This document shows, one piece after another, positions 32,595 through 41,333 of a DNA stretch of 64,000 bases (within the stretch, counting starts at the first letter, position 1; the number at the start of each line of letters is the position of its first letter). Made by a program: the position numbers and the translations under genes. Source of the stretch: Geminicoccaceae bacterium (GTDB taxonomy: Bacteria > Pseudomonadota > Alphaproteobacteria > Geminicoccales > Geminicoccaceae); the NCBI GenBank assembly GCA_020638465.1, contig JACKIM010000002.1, positions 1,612,001 to 1,676,000 of the forward strand. The letters run 5' to 3'. The notes beneath the pieces are model-generated. The model was not told the DNA's origin and searched no databases. It worked only from the letters and a program-made list of their open reading frames with translations.

Positions 32595-33482
32595 TCAGCC
32601 GCGTACCATCAACGCGCAGGCATCTTCCCCCATGCGAGTGGTCATCTCTCCCCTGATCTTGTTCAGCGCCCCCTGTTCGATCTGGCGAACCCGTTCCTTG
32701 CTGATCCCGAGGCGCATGCCCAGCTCCTCCAGCGTGCATCCCTGCTCACTCAGGCGACGTTCGCGGATGATGGTCTGTTCCCGTTCATTGAGACCGGCAA
32801 TCGACTGGCGCAGGAGAACGCGCCACTTGCGGCCGTCCATCTCCTGTTGGATGACCTGCGAGGGATCGGGCCGTTCATCGACGAGCCGGCTCTCGTAGTC
32901 CCCGCCGCGATCGCCACCGAGGAGCGTGTGCAATGACTGATCGCCGACGCCAAGTCGCCGTTCCATGTTTTCAACGTCCTCGACCTTGACCGAGAGGATC
33001 TCGGCGATCTGTCGGCGTGTCCGATCATCCATGGGGCCATCCACGGGGTTTCCCACCCGGGCACGCAAACGTCTCAAATTGAAGAACAGGGATTTCTGGG
33101 CGGCAGTGGAGCCGAGCCTGACGATCGACCAGTTACGCAGGATGAATTCCTGCATTGAGGACCTTACCCACCATCCGGCATAGGTCGAAAAGCGAAATCC
33201 TCGCTCCGGCTCGAACCGCTCGGCCGCCTGCATAAGCCCGATTACGCCCTCCTGCATGAGGTCGCTCATGGTCAGCCCATAGTGACGAAAGCGCGAAGCC
33301 TGACTGACGACCAGACGCAAATAGGAGCGGATCAGCTCATCGAGGGCCTGCGAATCGCGTTCATCACGCCACGCCATCGCGAGCTGCCGCTCGCGCTCGT
33401 GACTGAGAACCGGCATTTCCATGGATTGCCGGACCAGTTGCCGGTCGGCGGTATCCCAAATTCCATGCGAACGTCCGCTCAC
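32595..33482 (-). CDS. rpoH: RNA polymerase sigma-32 factor (heat-shock type)
   Basis: A 295-aa sigma factor. Region 2 has SYLRLVVSQASRFRHYGLTMSDLMQEG and STYAGWWVRSSMQEFIL. The RpoH box is QKSLFFNLRR. Region 4 ends GISKERVRQIEQGALNKIR. I chose GTG 33482, which has a textbook AAGGAGG site 6 bp upstream. A 30-codon frame ends by overlapping this GTG (GTGA), so translational coupling is possible. Alphaproteobacteria often carry two RpoH paralogues; which one this is cannot be decided. Confidence 0.92.
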   Translation of the reverse strand: MSGRSHGIWDTADRQLVRQSMEMPVLSHERERQLAMAWRDERDSQALDELIRSYLRLVVSQASRFRHYGLTMSDLMQEGVIGLMQAAERFEPERGFRFSTYAGWWVRSSMQEFILRNWSIVRLGSTAAQKSLFFNLRRLRARVGNPVDGPMDDRTRRQIAEILSVKVEDVENMERRLGVGDQSLHTLLGGDRGGDYESRLVDERPDPSQVIQQEMDGRKWRVLLRQSIAGLNEREQTIIRERRLSEQGCTLEELGMRLGISKERVRQIEQGALNKIRGEMTTRMGEDACALMVRG

Positions 33483-33571
33483 AGGACACCTCCTTCGATG
33501 CCGTCTCGGATTTCCGCAAGCTTCGACAGCTCCTCGGATCCTCGCAAGAAACCGTCGGGAAGGACTTTCAG
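33479..33571 (-). CDS. Possible 30-aa coupled ORF between lpxK and rpoH
   Basis: A CTG-initiated frame whose CTGA overlaps the lpxK stop and whose TGA overlaps the rpoH GTG start. It encodes LKVLPDGFLRGSEELSKLAE plus ten more residues ending GIEGGVL. The peptide looks coding (charged amphipathic helix). A GAGGTGACAGG purine-rich site precedes the CTG. No family recognised. CTG starts are rare, so this is tentative. Confidence 0.3.
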   Translation of the reverse strand: MKVLPDGFLRGSEELSKLAEIRDGIEGGVL

Positions 33572-34542
33572 TTCCGCCTGTCACCTCGCCTTTTCACGTC
33601 GAACCAGCTGCCGAATTGGCTGCGCGGCTCCTCGGTCAGGTCGAGATCGACCGGATGGACCCGCGCCCGCCATCCTTCGTCGAGCCGAATCCAGTCCTTG
33701 CGCGTGGTCAGGATCGGGCGGTCCCCGGAATGGCGCCAGATCGTGAATATTTCCTCATGGGTGAAGGTATGGTGATCGGCAAAGGCGTAATGGTCGACTA
33801 TCCCCGCTCCAAGGGCTGTCAGATCCCGCAGGAACCGCGATGGATCAGCGATGCCGGTCACCACCGTGACACTCCTACCGTTTAGCGCAACGGGCGATCT
33901 CAGCCGTCGCCGGAAGCGGAATAACGGCTTGTCCCGATGCCAGAATGATGGCGTATACCCCTGATTTACAAGAACAAGGGCATCGGCACGACTCGCGGCG
34001 CGCTCCGGCTTTTCGCGCAATGGTCCGGCAGGCATAAGGTGGCCATTTGCAGTGGGTGCCGCCGCATCCACGACAAGGAAAGCGATATCGGCCCGCAACG
34101 GCATCGACTGCAGGCCATCATCGAGCAACAGGAGACTGGCGCCCGCCGCGACAGCTCGGCGACCGGCTTCAACCCGGTCCGCACCGACCCATGTGGTGCC
34201 ATCGGCCGCATGCAGCAGAGCCTCGTCGCCGAACATGCGAAAATCACCGTTGTCCGGGTCGACTTCATGTACCCCTTCGCCGGACCGTCCATAGCCACGC
34301 AGCAATACATGAGGCATTTCGCCGCATGCAAGCAACCGACGGCGCAAGTGGCGCACGAAGGGCGTCTTGCCCGAGCCGCCCACGCGCAGGCCACCAACGA
34401 CGACAACCGGGACTTCGGATGGCACGGGCTTGTGATTTCGCCACCTGTCGTAAATGTCCCGCAACCATCCATGGAGCCCGGCCAGCGGCAGCAGTGCCGT
34501 TACCTGCCAACCACCCTCCTGCCAGAATCGGGGCTCCTTCAT
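33568..34542 (-). CDS. lpxK: Tetraacyldisaccharide 4'-kinase
   Basis: A 324-aa lipid A kinase adding the 4' phosphate to the tetraacyldisaccharide precursor. It has the N-terminal membrane-associated helix and the P-loop VVGGLRVGGSGKTPFV (about 45-60), then LLDDGLQ and VTGIADPSRF. Start ATG 34542 gives the ATGA overlap with waaA; ATG 34551 is three codons longer. It continues lipid A/Kdo synthesis with waaA. Confidence 0.93.
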   Translation of the reverse strand: MKEPRFWQEGGWQVTALLPLAGLHGWLRDIYDRWRNHKPVPSEVPVVVVGGLRVGGSGKTPFVRHLRRRLLACGEMPHVLLRGYGRSGEGVHEVDPDNGDFRMFGDEALLHAADGTTWVGADRVEAGRRAVAAGASLLLLDDGLQSMPLRADIAFLVVDAAAPTANGHLMPAGPLREKPERAASRADALVLVNQGYTPSFWHRDKPLFRFRRRLRSPVALNGRSVTVVTGIADPSRFLRDLTALGAGIVDHYAFADHHTFTHEEIFTIWRHSGDRPILTTRKDWIRLDEGWRARVHPVDLDLTEEPRSQFGSWFDVKRRGDRRN

Positions 34543-35738
34543 GTCCCGCATCGAACAAGCGGTTCAAGCTCGATGGCGAGGCGGTCCAGAAGCCGGGTGC
34601 GGCACGCGGCCAGCCTTTCCCGTTCGGCGGCAATCGCCTCCGGTGGGAATTGTCGATGCCAGATCGACTGGATGCACCGTGTCAATGCGGATCCATCCTC
34701 GACAACGACCAAGGCACCCGATTGCCGCAGCCGCTCCCCGTCATGCCCGAGCTTCCCGGTATGCGGCCCCATGGCCGGCAGACATTGATGACGGATCGCC
34801 TCCAGCGGATTGTGGCCGCCCTGCGATGTCATGGACCCGCCGATGAAGGCAACGGGCACCCAGTCGTAGAGCGTCCCGAGACAACCGATCCTGTCGATCA
34901 GGAAGACTTGTGTCGTTGCATCGGGCACAGGCTGTTGCGACAGGCGTCCGACATGCAGCCCGCTTTGCCGGAGCAGCCTCTCGACGGTATCGGCACGCTC
35001 CGGATGCCGCGGGGCCAGCACGGTAAGTGGATTGGCTGTCGTCCGTTCGAGCAGGATATGAACGCCGGCGACGATCTCCTCCTCACCGTGATGAGTACTG
35101 GCGGCCAGCCAGACCGGCCTGCAACCGGCCGCCTGCTTCAGTTGGTCGAGCCACGCGCCATCAACGGGCAGCGGGGCAGCCGCGGCCTTGATATCACCGA
35201 CAACCGTCACCGACGGTGCTCCCAGCCGGGCAAAGCGATCAGCCATGACAATATCGCGCGCCAGCACCCTTGTCAGTCTGGAGAACAGGGGCCTTGCAAG
35301 GACGGGCACGCGCCGCCAGCGGGAAAACGACCGCTGTGACATGCGCGCATTGACGACAGCGACCGGAACGCCGCGGCCGTCGAGCATGTACAGGGTGACC
35401 GGCCAGATTTCGGATTCCATCAGGATCACCAGATCCGGCCGCCAGTGATCGATGAAAGACCGGACGATGCCAGGCATGTCGAGCGGCGCCAGCGCCAGGG
35501 TGACGCCCGCGGGCAGGAAGCGGCCCATGACGTTGCGTGCGGCATCGGTCGTGACCGTCAGGATGACATGGCGATCCGCAACCCGCAGCATGCAGTCGAT
35601 CACCGGCAACGCACTCATCGCTTCGCCGACGCTGACGGCATGGACCCAGATCCGCGAGCCCGCTGGAACACCGTCGACCAGACCGGGGACAAGACACAGC
35701 CGCTCGTCCCGGCGATGCCGGGCCATGAAGGCCGCCAA
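34539..35738 (-). CDS. waaA: 3-deoxy-D-manno-octulosonic acid transferase (Kdo transferase), N-terminally short
   Basis: A 399-aa GT-B glycosyltransferase attaching Kdo to lipid IVA. It has WVHAVSVGEAMSALPVI, LMESEIWP and the C-terminal FIGGSMTSQGGHNPLEA. The usual N-terminal membrane anchor (~30-40 residues) is absent. The frame upstream stays open but encodes an Arg/Cys-rich shadow of mtnA, with no hydrophobic helix. Start taken at TTG 35738 (ATG 35726 possible). It sits 21 bp after mtnA and overlaps lpxK. Confidence 0.9.
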   Translation of the reverse strand: MAAFMARHRRDERLCLVPGLVDGVPAGSRIWVHAVSVGEAMSALPVIDCMLRVADRHVILTVTTDAARNVMGRFLPAGVTLALAPLDMPGIVRSFIDHWRPDLVILMESEIWPVTLYMLDGRGVPVAVVNARMSQRSFSRWRRVPVLARPLFSRLTRVLARDIVMADRFARLGAPSVTVVGDIKAAAAPLPVDGAWLDQLKQAAGCRPVWLAASTHHGEEEIVAGVHILLERTTANPLTVLAPRHPERADTVERLLRQSGLHVGRLSQQPVPDATTQVFLIDRIGCLGTLYDWVPVAFIGGSMTSQGGHNPLEAIRHQCLPAMGPHTGKLGHDGERLRQSGALVVVEDGSALTRCIQSIWHRQFPPEAIAAERERLAACRTRLLDRLAIELEPLVRCGT

Positions 35739-35758
35739 CAGCCGTTCGGGCAGACCCG

Positions 35759-36856
35759 TCAGGCGGCGAGGTCCGGGAAAAGACCGGCAAGTTCTTCTGC
35801 TGTCGCACCGCTGACACCACGTTCGGTGATCAGCCCCGTCACCAGCCGTGCCGGAGTGACGTCGAACGCGTAATTGGCGGCGGGGCTGCCATCCGGAGTG
35901 ATGGTTACCGTCTCGATGCGGCCGTCGTCCGTACGACCCGTCATGCGCGTCAGCTCATCCGGGGAACGCTGTTCAATGGGGACTTCCTTCACCCCGTCCG
36001 CAATCGTCCAGTCGATGGTCGTCGACGGCAGGGCGACATAGAACGGAACCCCGTTGTCATGCGCTGCCAACGCCTTGAGGTAGGTGCCGATCTTGTTGCA
36101 GACGTCACCTGTCCGGGTGGTCCGGTCCGTCCCGACAATACAGATGTCGACCTTCCCGTGCTGCATGAGATGTCCACCGACATTGTCGGCAATCACCGTA
36201 TGCGGGACACCCTGGTGCAGGAGCTCGAAGGCGGTCAGCGAAGCGCCCTGATTGCGCGGCCGGGTCTCATCGACCCACACGTGGACGGAAATGCCCTCCT
36301 CCTGCGCGCGATAGACCGGTGCCGTCGCCGTCCCCCAGTCGATGGTGGCCAGCCAGCCGGCATTGCAGTGGGTGAGAATGTTGACCGGGTCGCCATCGCT
36401 CTTGGTCATGGCGATGTTGCGAATGAGCGCAAGACCGGCATCGCCGATTGCGCGACAGATGAGCACGTCCTCGTCCGCAATTGCCGCAGCCTCGCGATAG
36501 GCGACATCCACCCGATGACGACCATCCCGCGCGCGCAACCTGTCGGTCATGCGCTCCAGAGCCCAGCGGAGATTGACCGCCGTCGGCCGGGTCGCCATCA
36601 GCTGTGAGACCGCACTTTCGAGGTTGGCATCACCCGGATCTTCAGCCATCGCCAGGGCCATGCCATAGGCGGCCGTGGCACCGATCAGCGGCGCACCGCG
36701 GACCTGCATCGTCGAGATCGCCCGGGCCGCATCCCCGACATTGCACAAAGCCAGAATATCAATGGCATGAGGAATCCGGGTCTGGTCGAACGTCCTGACC
36801 GTACGACCGTCTTCGTCCAGCCAGATGGTTCGGGATCGGCGACCGTTGATCAGCAT
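35759..36856 (-). CDS. mtnA: S-methyl-5-thioribose-1-phosphate isomerase
   Basis: A 365-aa isomerase of the methionine salvage pathway (MTR-1-P to MTRu-1-P). It has QVRGAPLIGATAAYG, LTHCNAGWLAT with the catalytic Cys, ETRPRNQGASLTAFEL and the catalytic-Asp region IVGTDRTTRTGD. ATG 36856 follows an AAGGGGGGAAC site. It is separated from mtnK by an oppositely oriented GH19 gene. Confidence 0.95.
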   Translation of the reverse strand: MLINGRRSRTIWLDEDGRTVRTFDQTRIPHAIDILALCNVGDAARAISTMQVRGAPLIGATAAYGMALAMAEDPGDANLESAVSQLMATRPTAVNLRWALERMTDRLRARDGRHRVDVAYREAAAIADEDVLICRAIGDAGLALIRNIAMTKSDGDPVNILTHCNAGWLATIDWGTATAPVYRAQEEGISVHVWVDETRPRNQGASLTAFELLHQGVPHTVIADNVGGHLMQHGKVDICIVGTDRTTRTGDVCNKIGTYLKALAAHDNGVPFYVALPSTTIDWTIADGVKEVPIEQRSPDELTRMTGRTDDGRIETVTITPDGSPAANYAFDVTPARLVTGLITERGVSGATAEELAGLFPDLAA

Positions 36857-36941
36857 GTGTTCCCCCCTTCCGGGGCGGAGAATAGCCGGTACACCCCAGC
36901 CGGCACAACTTCTCCTTGCAGAAATCGCAAGGAGAATATAT

Positions 36942-37802
36942 ATGATTAAATACCTATATAGGAGTATTTCCATGCCTGCCCGTGAAACCCGTTACCATGC
37001 CGACGACCTGATCCGCCGGCTGCAACAGAGGCTCCTCGAACAAGGTTACCAATGTGGCGAGGCCGACGACCGGTTCGGACCGAAGACCCGCGCCGCATTG
37101 ATGCAGTTTCAGGACGATGCCGGTCTGTTGGTCGATGGAATAGCCGGCCCCGTAACGCTTGCGGCACTTGGTGTCGAACGGACCCGGCGAAGCGACATCC
37201 TCGAACGGATCACTCCCGGGCGCATCCGCAAGCTCTTCCCCTATACCCGACCACCAGCCATTGCCCGCAACCTGCCCCATATCCGCGCCGGACTTGCCGC
37301 CTTCGATCTCACCGACAAGCCCATGGCGTTGATGGCATTGTCAACGATCAGGGCAGAATGCGAACCGTTCGAGCCGTTGAATGAACAGCCATCGCGATAC
37401 AGTTGTTCGTCAGGCCGTGACGATTTCGACCTGTATGACCATCGCTGCGATCTCGGCAACCTGGGAGCGCCCGACGGGTGGCGCTTTCGTGGAAGGGGCT
37501 TCGTCCAGCTTACCGGACGAGCCAATTACCGTCGTGTCGGTCGCCTGATCGGCCTGGGCGACCGTCTTGAGGAAGACCCCGACATGGCGGCCGAAGGAGA
37601 GACGGCCGGCCAGATCCTTGGCGCATTCCTGGCCACCCGCGAACGGGCGATCAGGGAAGCCTTGATGGAACGGGACCTTCGCCGCGCCCGGCGGCTGGTC
37701 AATGGCGGTGCGCATGGGCTCGAACGTTTCATCGACTGTTTCGAACGCGGCGACCGGCTGTTCGACGATGCACCGGCCTGCGAGCGGGTCGACGGCATCT
37801 GA
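36942..37802 (+). CDS. Peptidoglycan-binding GH19 (chitinase/muramidase-like) hydrolase
   Basis: A 286-aa enzyme. About 23-80 is a PG-binding_1 domain (LIRRLQQRLLEQGYQ, then DGIAGPVTLAALG). The rest is a GH19 catalytic domain with the substrate segment FRGRGFVQLTGRANY and candidate acid Glu in TIRAECEPFEP. There is no signal peptide, like phage or gene-transfer-agent endolysins that rely on a holin. Two in-frame ATGs (36942 and 36972) each have a perfect GGAG at 7-bp spacing, so two N-termini are possible. The AT-rich start region contrasts with its flanks. Confidence 0.87.
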   Translation: MIKYLYRSISMPARETRYHADDLIRRLQQRLLEQGYQCGEADDRFGPKTRAALMQFQDDAGLLVDGIAGPVTLAALGVERTRRSDILERITPGRIRKLFPYTRPPAIARNLPHIRAGLAAFDLTDKPMALMALSTIRAECEPFEPLNEQPSRYSCSSGRDDFDLYDHRCDLGNLGAPDGWRFRGRGFVQLTGRANYRRVGRLIGLGDRLEEDPDMAAEGETAGQILGAFLATRERAIREALMERDLRRARRLVNGGAHGLERFIDCFERGDRLFDDAPACERVDGI

Positions 37803-37819
37803 TCCCGATGGGGTCGGTC

Positions 37820-39097
37820 TCAGCTGCCACCGGCCTCGATCAGCGCGGCCCTGGCCGTGACTGCCTCGATGCTGGCAATGGAAGCGGCATTGCGGATGAG
37901 GTCCCTGGCCAGTGTGAGATTGCGCCGCTCGCAGGCAGCCCGCCTGCCATGGTCCTCGATCTGCTCCATGTCGATATTATGGGCAAGCCCTAGCGTCCGG
38001 CGGATCATCGAGCAACCGGCGTAACCGAGCGCATCCTCGAATAGCTGGCGCATGAAGCCATGCTGTGCCTTGCCAAGCGACAGACGGCCGGCCTCGCCCT
38101 CGAACAACGAGGCCGGGAACGCATCGCCGGTGCCATGGGCATTCCATAATGCCGTGAACTTGTGGGCAAATCCGTTCCATACCGTCTCGACTGTCTCAAG
38201 CAACCACCGGCGGTAGGCATCACGCTCTCCGGGCTGATGCTCGTGTCCGCGTTGGCTGAAATAGGCCAGGAGAAGGTTGCCGATGAGCTTGCCCACATCG
38301 AAGCCCATGGGACCGAAGAACGCGAATTCGGGGTCGATGACGCGGGTATCCTGCTGCGTGATCATGATCGACCCCGTGTGAAGATCACCATGCAGCAAGG
38401 CTTGCGTTTCAGTCATGAACTTCATCTTGAGAACACTGACCGCGCGTTTGAGCCCCTCATCCCCGCGGATGGCGGCCGCCTCGGCATCAAGCCCCGGACT
38501 GGTCCAGCGATTGAGCTCCGCGATCCGGTAAGGGTCGGTGAAGATGAGGTCCTCGGTGATCCTGCACAACTCGGTATTGGCGCAGAACGTGGCCACCATG
38601 GCCTTCTTGTCACCGGCCTTCATCGCCAGATCGGACGTGAAGAACAGTGACCTTGCGAGATAATCGGTGATGTGCCCGGCAAACTGCGGATAGATGACCG
38701 CCCTGATCGTACCTTGCCGCATGATGATGTGCGGGCTCAGCCTTTCCATGACGATGAGATAGAGCCCCGCGTCATAGTGCAGGATCTCCGGCACCAGCGC
38801 GCCGACATGCCCCGCCTGGATCACGCTCGCCCGATATTCGAAGAATGCGCGATCCAGCGGCAGGGGCCAGCTCTCGCCCACCAGCCGGACATAGGGCAGG
38901 GCCTGCTTGACGCAGATCGCACCCGATGGCCCCTCGACGATGAAGACAAGGTTGAGATTGCCATCGCCGACCTCGTTGACCGTCCATTCTTCGGCGCGAC
39001 CGCCCAGTCTCGATACGATCGGAGGCAACCCGGCCAGATAGGCGGGCAGAGACGATTCATCGAGGGCGCGATAGCCCGGCGGGGTTTCGATGGCCAT
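37820..39097 (-). CDS. mtnK: S-methyl-5-thioribose kinase
   Basis: A 425-aa choline-kinase-fold enzyme phosphorylating methylthioribose in methionine salvage. It has the nucleotide loop VGDGNLNLVFIV, the catalytic LLHGDLHTGSIM near residue 235 and the DPEFAFFGPMGFDVG metal-binding segment. ATG 39097 follows AAGGGATTGG. It feeds MtnA, whose gene is on the same strand beyond the GH19 gene. Confidence 0.94.
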   Translation of the reverse strand: MAIETPPGYRALDESSLPAYLAGLPPIVSRLGGRAEEWTVNEVGDGNLNLVFIVEGPSGAICVKQALPYVRLVGESWPLPLDRAFFEYRASVIQAGHVGALVPEILHYDAGLYLIVMERLSPHIIMRQGTIRAVIYPQFAGHITDYLARSLFFTSDLAMKAGDKKAMVATFCANTELCRITEDLIFTDPYRIAELNRWTSPGLDAEAAAIRGDEGLKRAVSVLKMKFMTETQALLHGDLHTGSIMITQQDTRVIDPEFAFFGPMGFDVGKLIGNLLLAYFSQRGHEHQPGERDAYRRWLLETVETVWNGFAHKFTALWNAHGTGDAFPASLFEGEAGRLSLGKAQHGFMRQLFEDALGYAGCSMIRRTLGLAHNIDMEQIEDHGRRAACERRNLTLARDLIRNAASIASIEAVTARAALIEAGGS

Positions 39098-39168
39098 GTT
39101 CCAATCCCTTGCGGCACAAGTCCTGCCCGCTATGGCAGACATTGCCCTGACTGGTAAAGACGTGCGAG

Positions 39169-40311
39169 ATGGCGGCAGGTCAGGATAGCGACGATGCGGA
39201 ACCGCCCATGACGACACCACGCGACGACTGCCCCCGGGCGGCCATCTCTGTCTGCAGTATCGATGATGCGACCCTTGCGGCAGCCATCGTCTGGGTCTCC
39301 ATGCTGGCGGGCGTATGGATCATCGGTTCCCTGCTGGTCTATGGTGCGGAATTCGCCATTCCCATCGCGGTTGCCATCTTCCTGTGGCAACTGATCAACG
39401 GCATTGCCCGGCTGTTCGGCCGCATATCCATCGGTGGCTGGCATCCCGGTGAACTGCTCTGTCTGCTGGCAGCGGTCGTCACCATAGTGCTGGCCTGCTG
39501 GTTCCTGGTGAACATCGTCGCCACCAATGTCGCCAAGGTGAGCGAGGCAGCACCGGGCTATGAGCAGAACCTGCGCAACATGTTTCACCGTGTCGTCGGG
39601 AGCGATGGTCTTGCCCATCTGCCCAGCATCGAACAGATCACTGACAAGATCGACATCGCCTCCGCCATCACCCGGCTGTCGGGAACCCTTGGCGGACTCG
39701 TCGGCAATACCGGACTGGTGGCCCTGTACGTGATGTTCCTCCTGGCCGAGCAGGCGAGCTTCGACCGCAAGCTGGAAAAACTGTTCCGTGACGACGAGCA
39801 ACGTTCGCGGATCCGGGGAATGCTCGTCGAGATCGAATATCGCATCGAACGCTATCTGTGGATCAAGACGCTGGTGAGTATCCTCACCGCCGCCCTGTGC
39901 TATGCCGTACTCGTGGTGGTGGGTGTGGACTATTCGATATTCTGGGCGCTGGTGATCTTCCTGTTCAACTACATACCCAATATCGGCTCGCTGTTCGCGG
40001 TGGCGCTTCCCTCGATCCTCACCGTGATGCAGTTCGGCTCGGTGGCCATGGGCGCAGGCGTCCTCCTCGCGCTTACCGGCATCCAGTTCATCGTCGGCAA
40101 TCTGGTCGAACCGAAAATGATGGGCAATTCGCTCAATCTGAGCCCGCTGGTGATCATCCTCTCGCTGACCCTGTGGGGCTCGATATGGGGGATTGCCGGC
40201 ATGTTCCTCTGCGTGCCGATTACCGTGAGCCTCACCATCGTGCTTTCGTTTTTCGAACTGACCAGGCCCGCGGCCATACTCATGTCGAGCGATGGCAACA
40301 TCGGACGGTGA
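39169..40311 (+). CDS. AI-2E family (TqsA/PerM-like) membrane transporter
   Basis: A 380-aa protein with about eight membrane helices: three near the N-terminus, a ~90-residue soluble stretch, then five. The C-terminal FLFNYIPNIGSLFAVALP and VEPKMMGNSLNLSPLVIILSL are hallmarks of the AI-2E/UPF0118 family. Members export diverse solutes; AI-2 export is proven for few. It is divergent from mtnK (71-bp gap). Confidence 0.92.
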   Translation: MAAGQDSDDAEPPMTTPRDDCPRAAISVCSIDDATLAAAIVWVSMLAGVWIIGSLLVYGAEFAIPIAVAIFLWQLINGIARLFGRISIGGWHPGELLCLLAAVVTIVLACWFLVNIVATNVAKVSEAAPGYEQNLRNMFHRVVGSDGLAHLPSIEQITDKIDIASAITRLSGTLGGLVGNTGLVALYVMFLLAEQASFDRKLEKLFRDDEQRSRIRGMLVEIEYRIERYLWIKTLVSILTAALCYAVLVVVGVDYSIFWALVIFLFNYIPNIGSLFAVALPSILTVMQFGSVAMGAGVLLALTGIQFIVGNLVEPKMMGNSLNLSPLVIILSLTLWGSIWGIAGMFLCVPITVSLTIVLSFFELTRPAAILMSSDGNIGR

Positions 40312-40359
40312 CGTCCTGCCCGATCTCGTGTAGGTGAAAATAAAATTCGAGGTTGTTTC

Positions 40360-41310
40360 ATGCGACGGTTTGCAGCCCCCTACATCCTGCTACTGGCACT
40401 TTCCATTCTGGCGACGCCTTTCGTACCCCGGGCGGATCCGCTGAGCGATGCACATGCCGAAGCTCTTGAGCTGTATCGTGCCAATCGTGTCGACGAGGCC
40501 CTGCCCCATTTCGAAATGGCGCTGAGTCTCGCCGAACAGCGTTTCGGCCCCACCGATCCGCGCATCTCCGTCGAGCTCAACAACCTTGCCGAAGCCTACC
40601 GGGTGCTGGGTCGTTACGACGAGGCGGAACCTCTCTACGAACGGGCGGTGGAGCTGGATGAAGGCAATCTCGGCACCGACGACCCGGATCTCGCCACCAG
40701 CCTCAACAATCTGGCCCTGCTCTACCGCGCGCAGAACCGCCTGACAGAAGCCGAGCAGCTCTACGAACGTTCGCTCGACATCCTTGAGCACACGCTGGGT
40801 CCGCGCCATCCCAACGTCGCCAAGAGCCTCAACAACCTGGCAGTCCTTTACGATATCGAGGGCAAGCGGGATCAGGCCAGGCCACTGATCGAACAGGCAC
40901 TCGACATTGCCAGGGAGACGATGGGCGATGACCACCCGACGACGGTCACGCTGGAGCGCAATCTCGAAACGATGTCCAGCAGCCCCATTGAAACGGTTGA
41001 CAGCGAGCCGTTCAGCGATGTCCAGCCGGCCGCCGGTGGTCCGCTGCAGGTCGATGGCGACGATAACTACGCCATTCACCTCTCGTCGGTCCGTACGGTC
41101 GATGCGGCCAATGCCGAATGGGCGAGGCTGAAGAAGAGTCTCAAGCTGCCTTCCGACTGGCCGCAGCGTACTCCGGAACGGATCGAGACCAAGGACAAGG
41201 GCACGTTCTATCGCGTCGCCGGTGGCTCGTTTGCGACCCATGAACTGGCCGTCGAGGCTTGCGACCGGATAAGGACCCAGGGTCAGTATTGCGGTGTCCT
41301 GACCCGCTGA
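40360..41310 (+). CDS. Secreted TPR protein with C-terminal SPOR domain
   Basis: A 316-aa protein. The signal peptide spans about 1-26. Four tetratricopeptide repeats of kinesin-light-chain type follow (about 30-200), each with LNNLA(E/V/L)xY and YERA. A linker leads to a SPOR domain (about 228-316; YAIHLSSVRTVDAANAEW to CGVLTR). SPOR domains bind denuded glycan at division sites, so a periplasmic, septum-associated adaptor is likely. The preceding AI-2E permease is 48 bp upstream. Confidence 0.88.
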   Translation: MRRFAAPYILLLALSILATPFVPRADPLSDAHAEALELYRANRVDEALPHFEMALSLAEQRFGPTDPRISVELNNLAEAYRVLGRYDEAEPLYERAVELDEGNLGTDDPDLATSLNNLALLYRAQNRLTEAEQLYERSLDILEHTLGPRHPNVAKSLNNLAVLYDIEGKRDQARPLIEQALDIARETMGDDHPTTVTLERNLETMSSSPIETVDSEPFSDVQPAAGGPLQVDGDDNYAIHLSSVRTVDAANAEWARLKKSLKLPSDWPQRTPERIETKDKGTFYRVAGGSFATHELAVEACDRIRTQGQYCGVLTR

Positions 41311-41333
41311 CGACCGGCCATGACCAGCATTCA

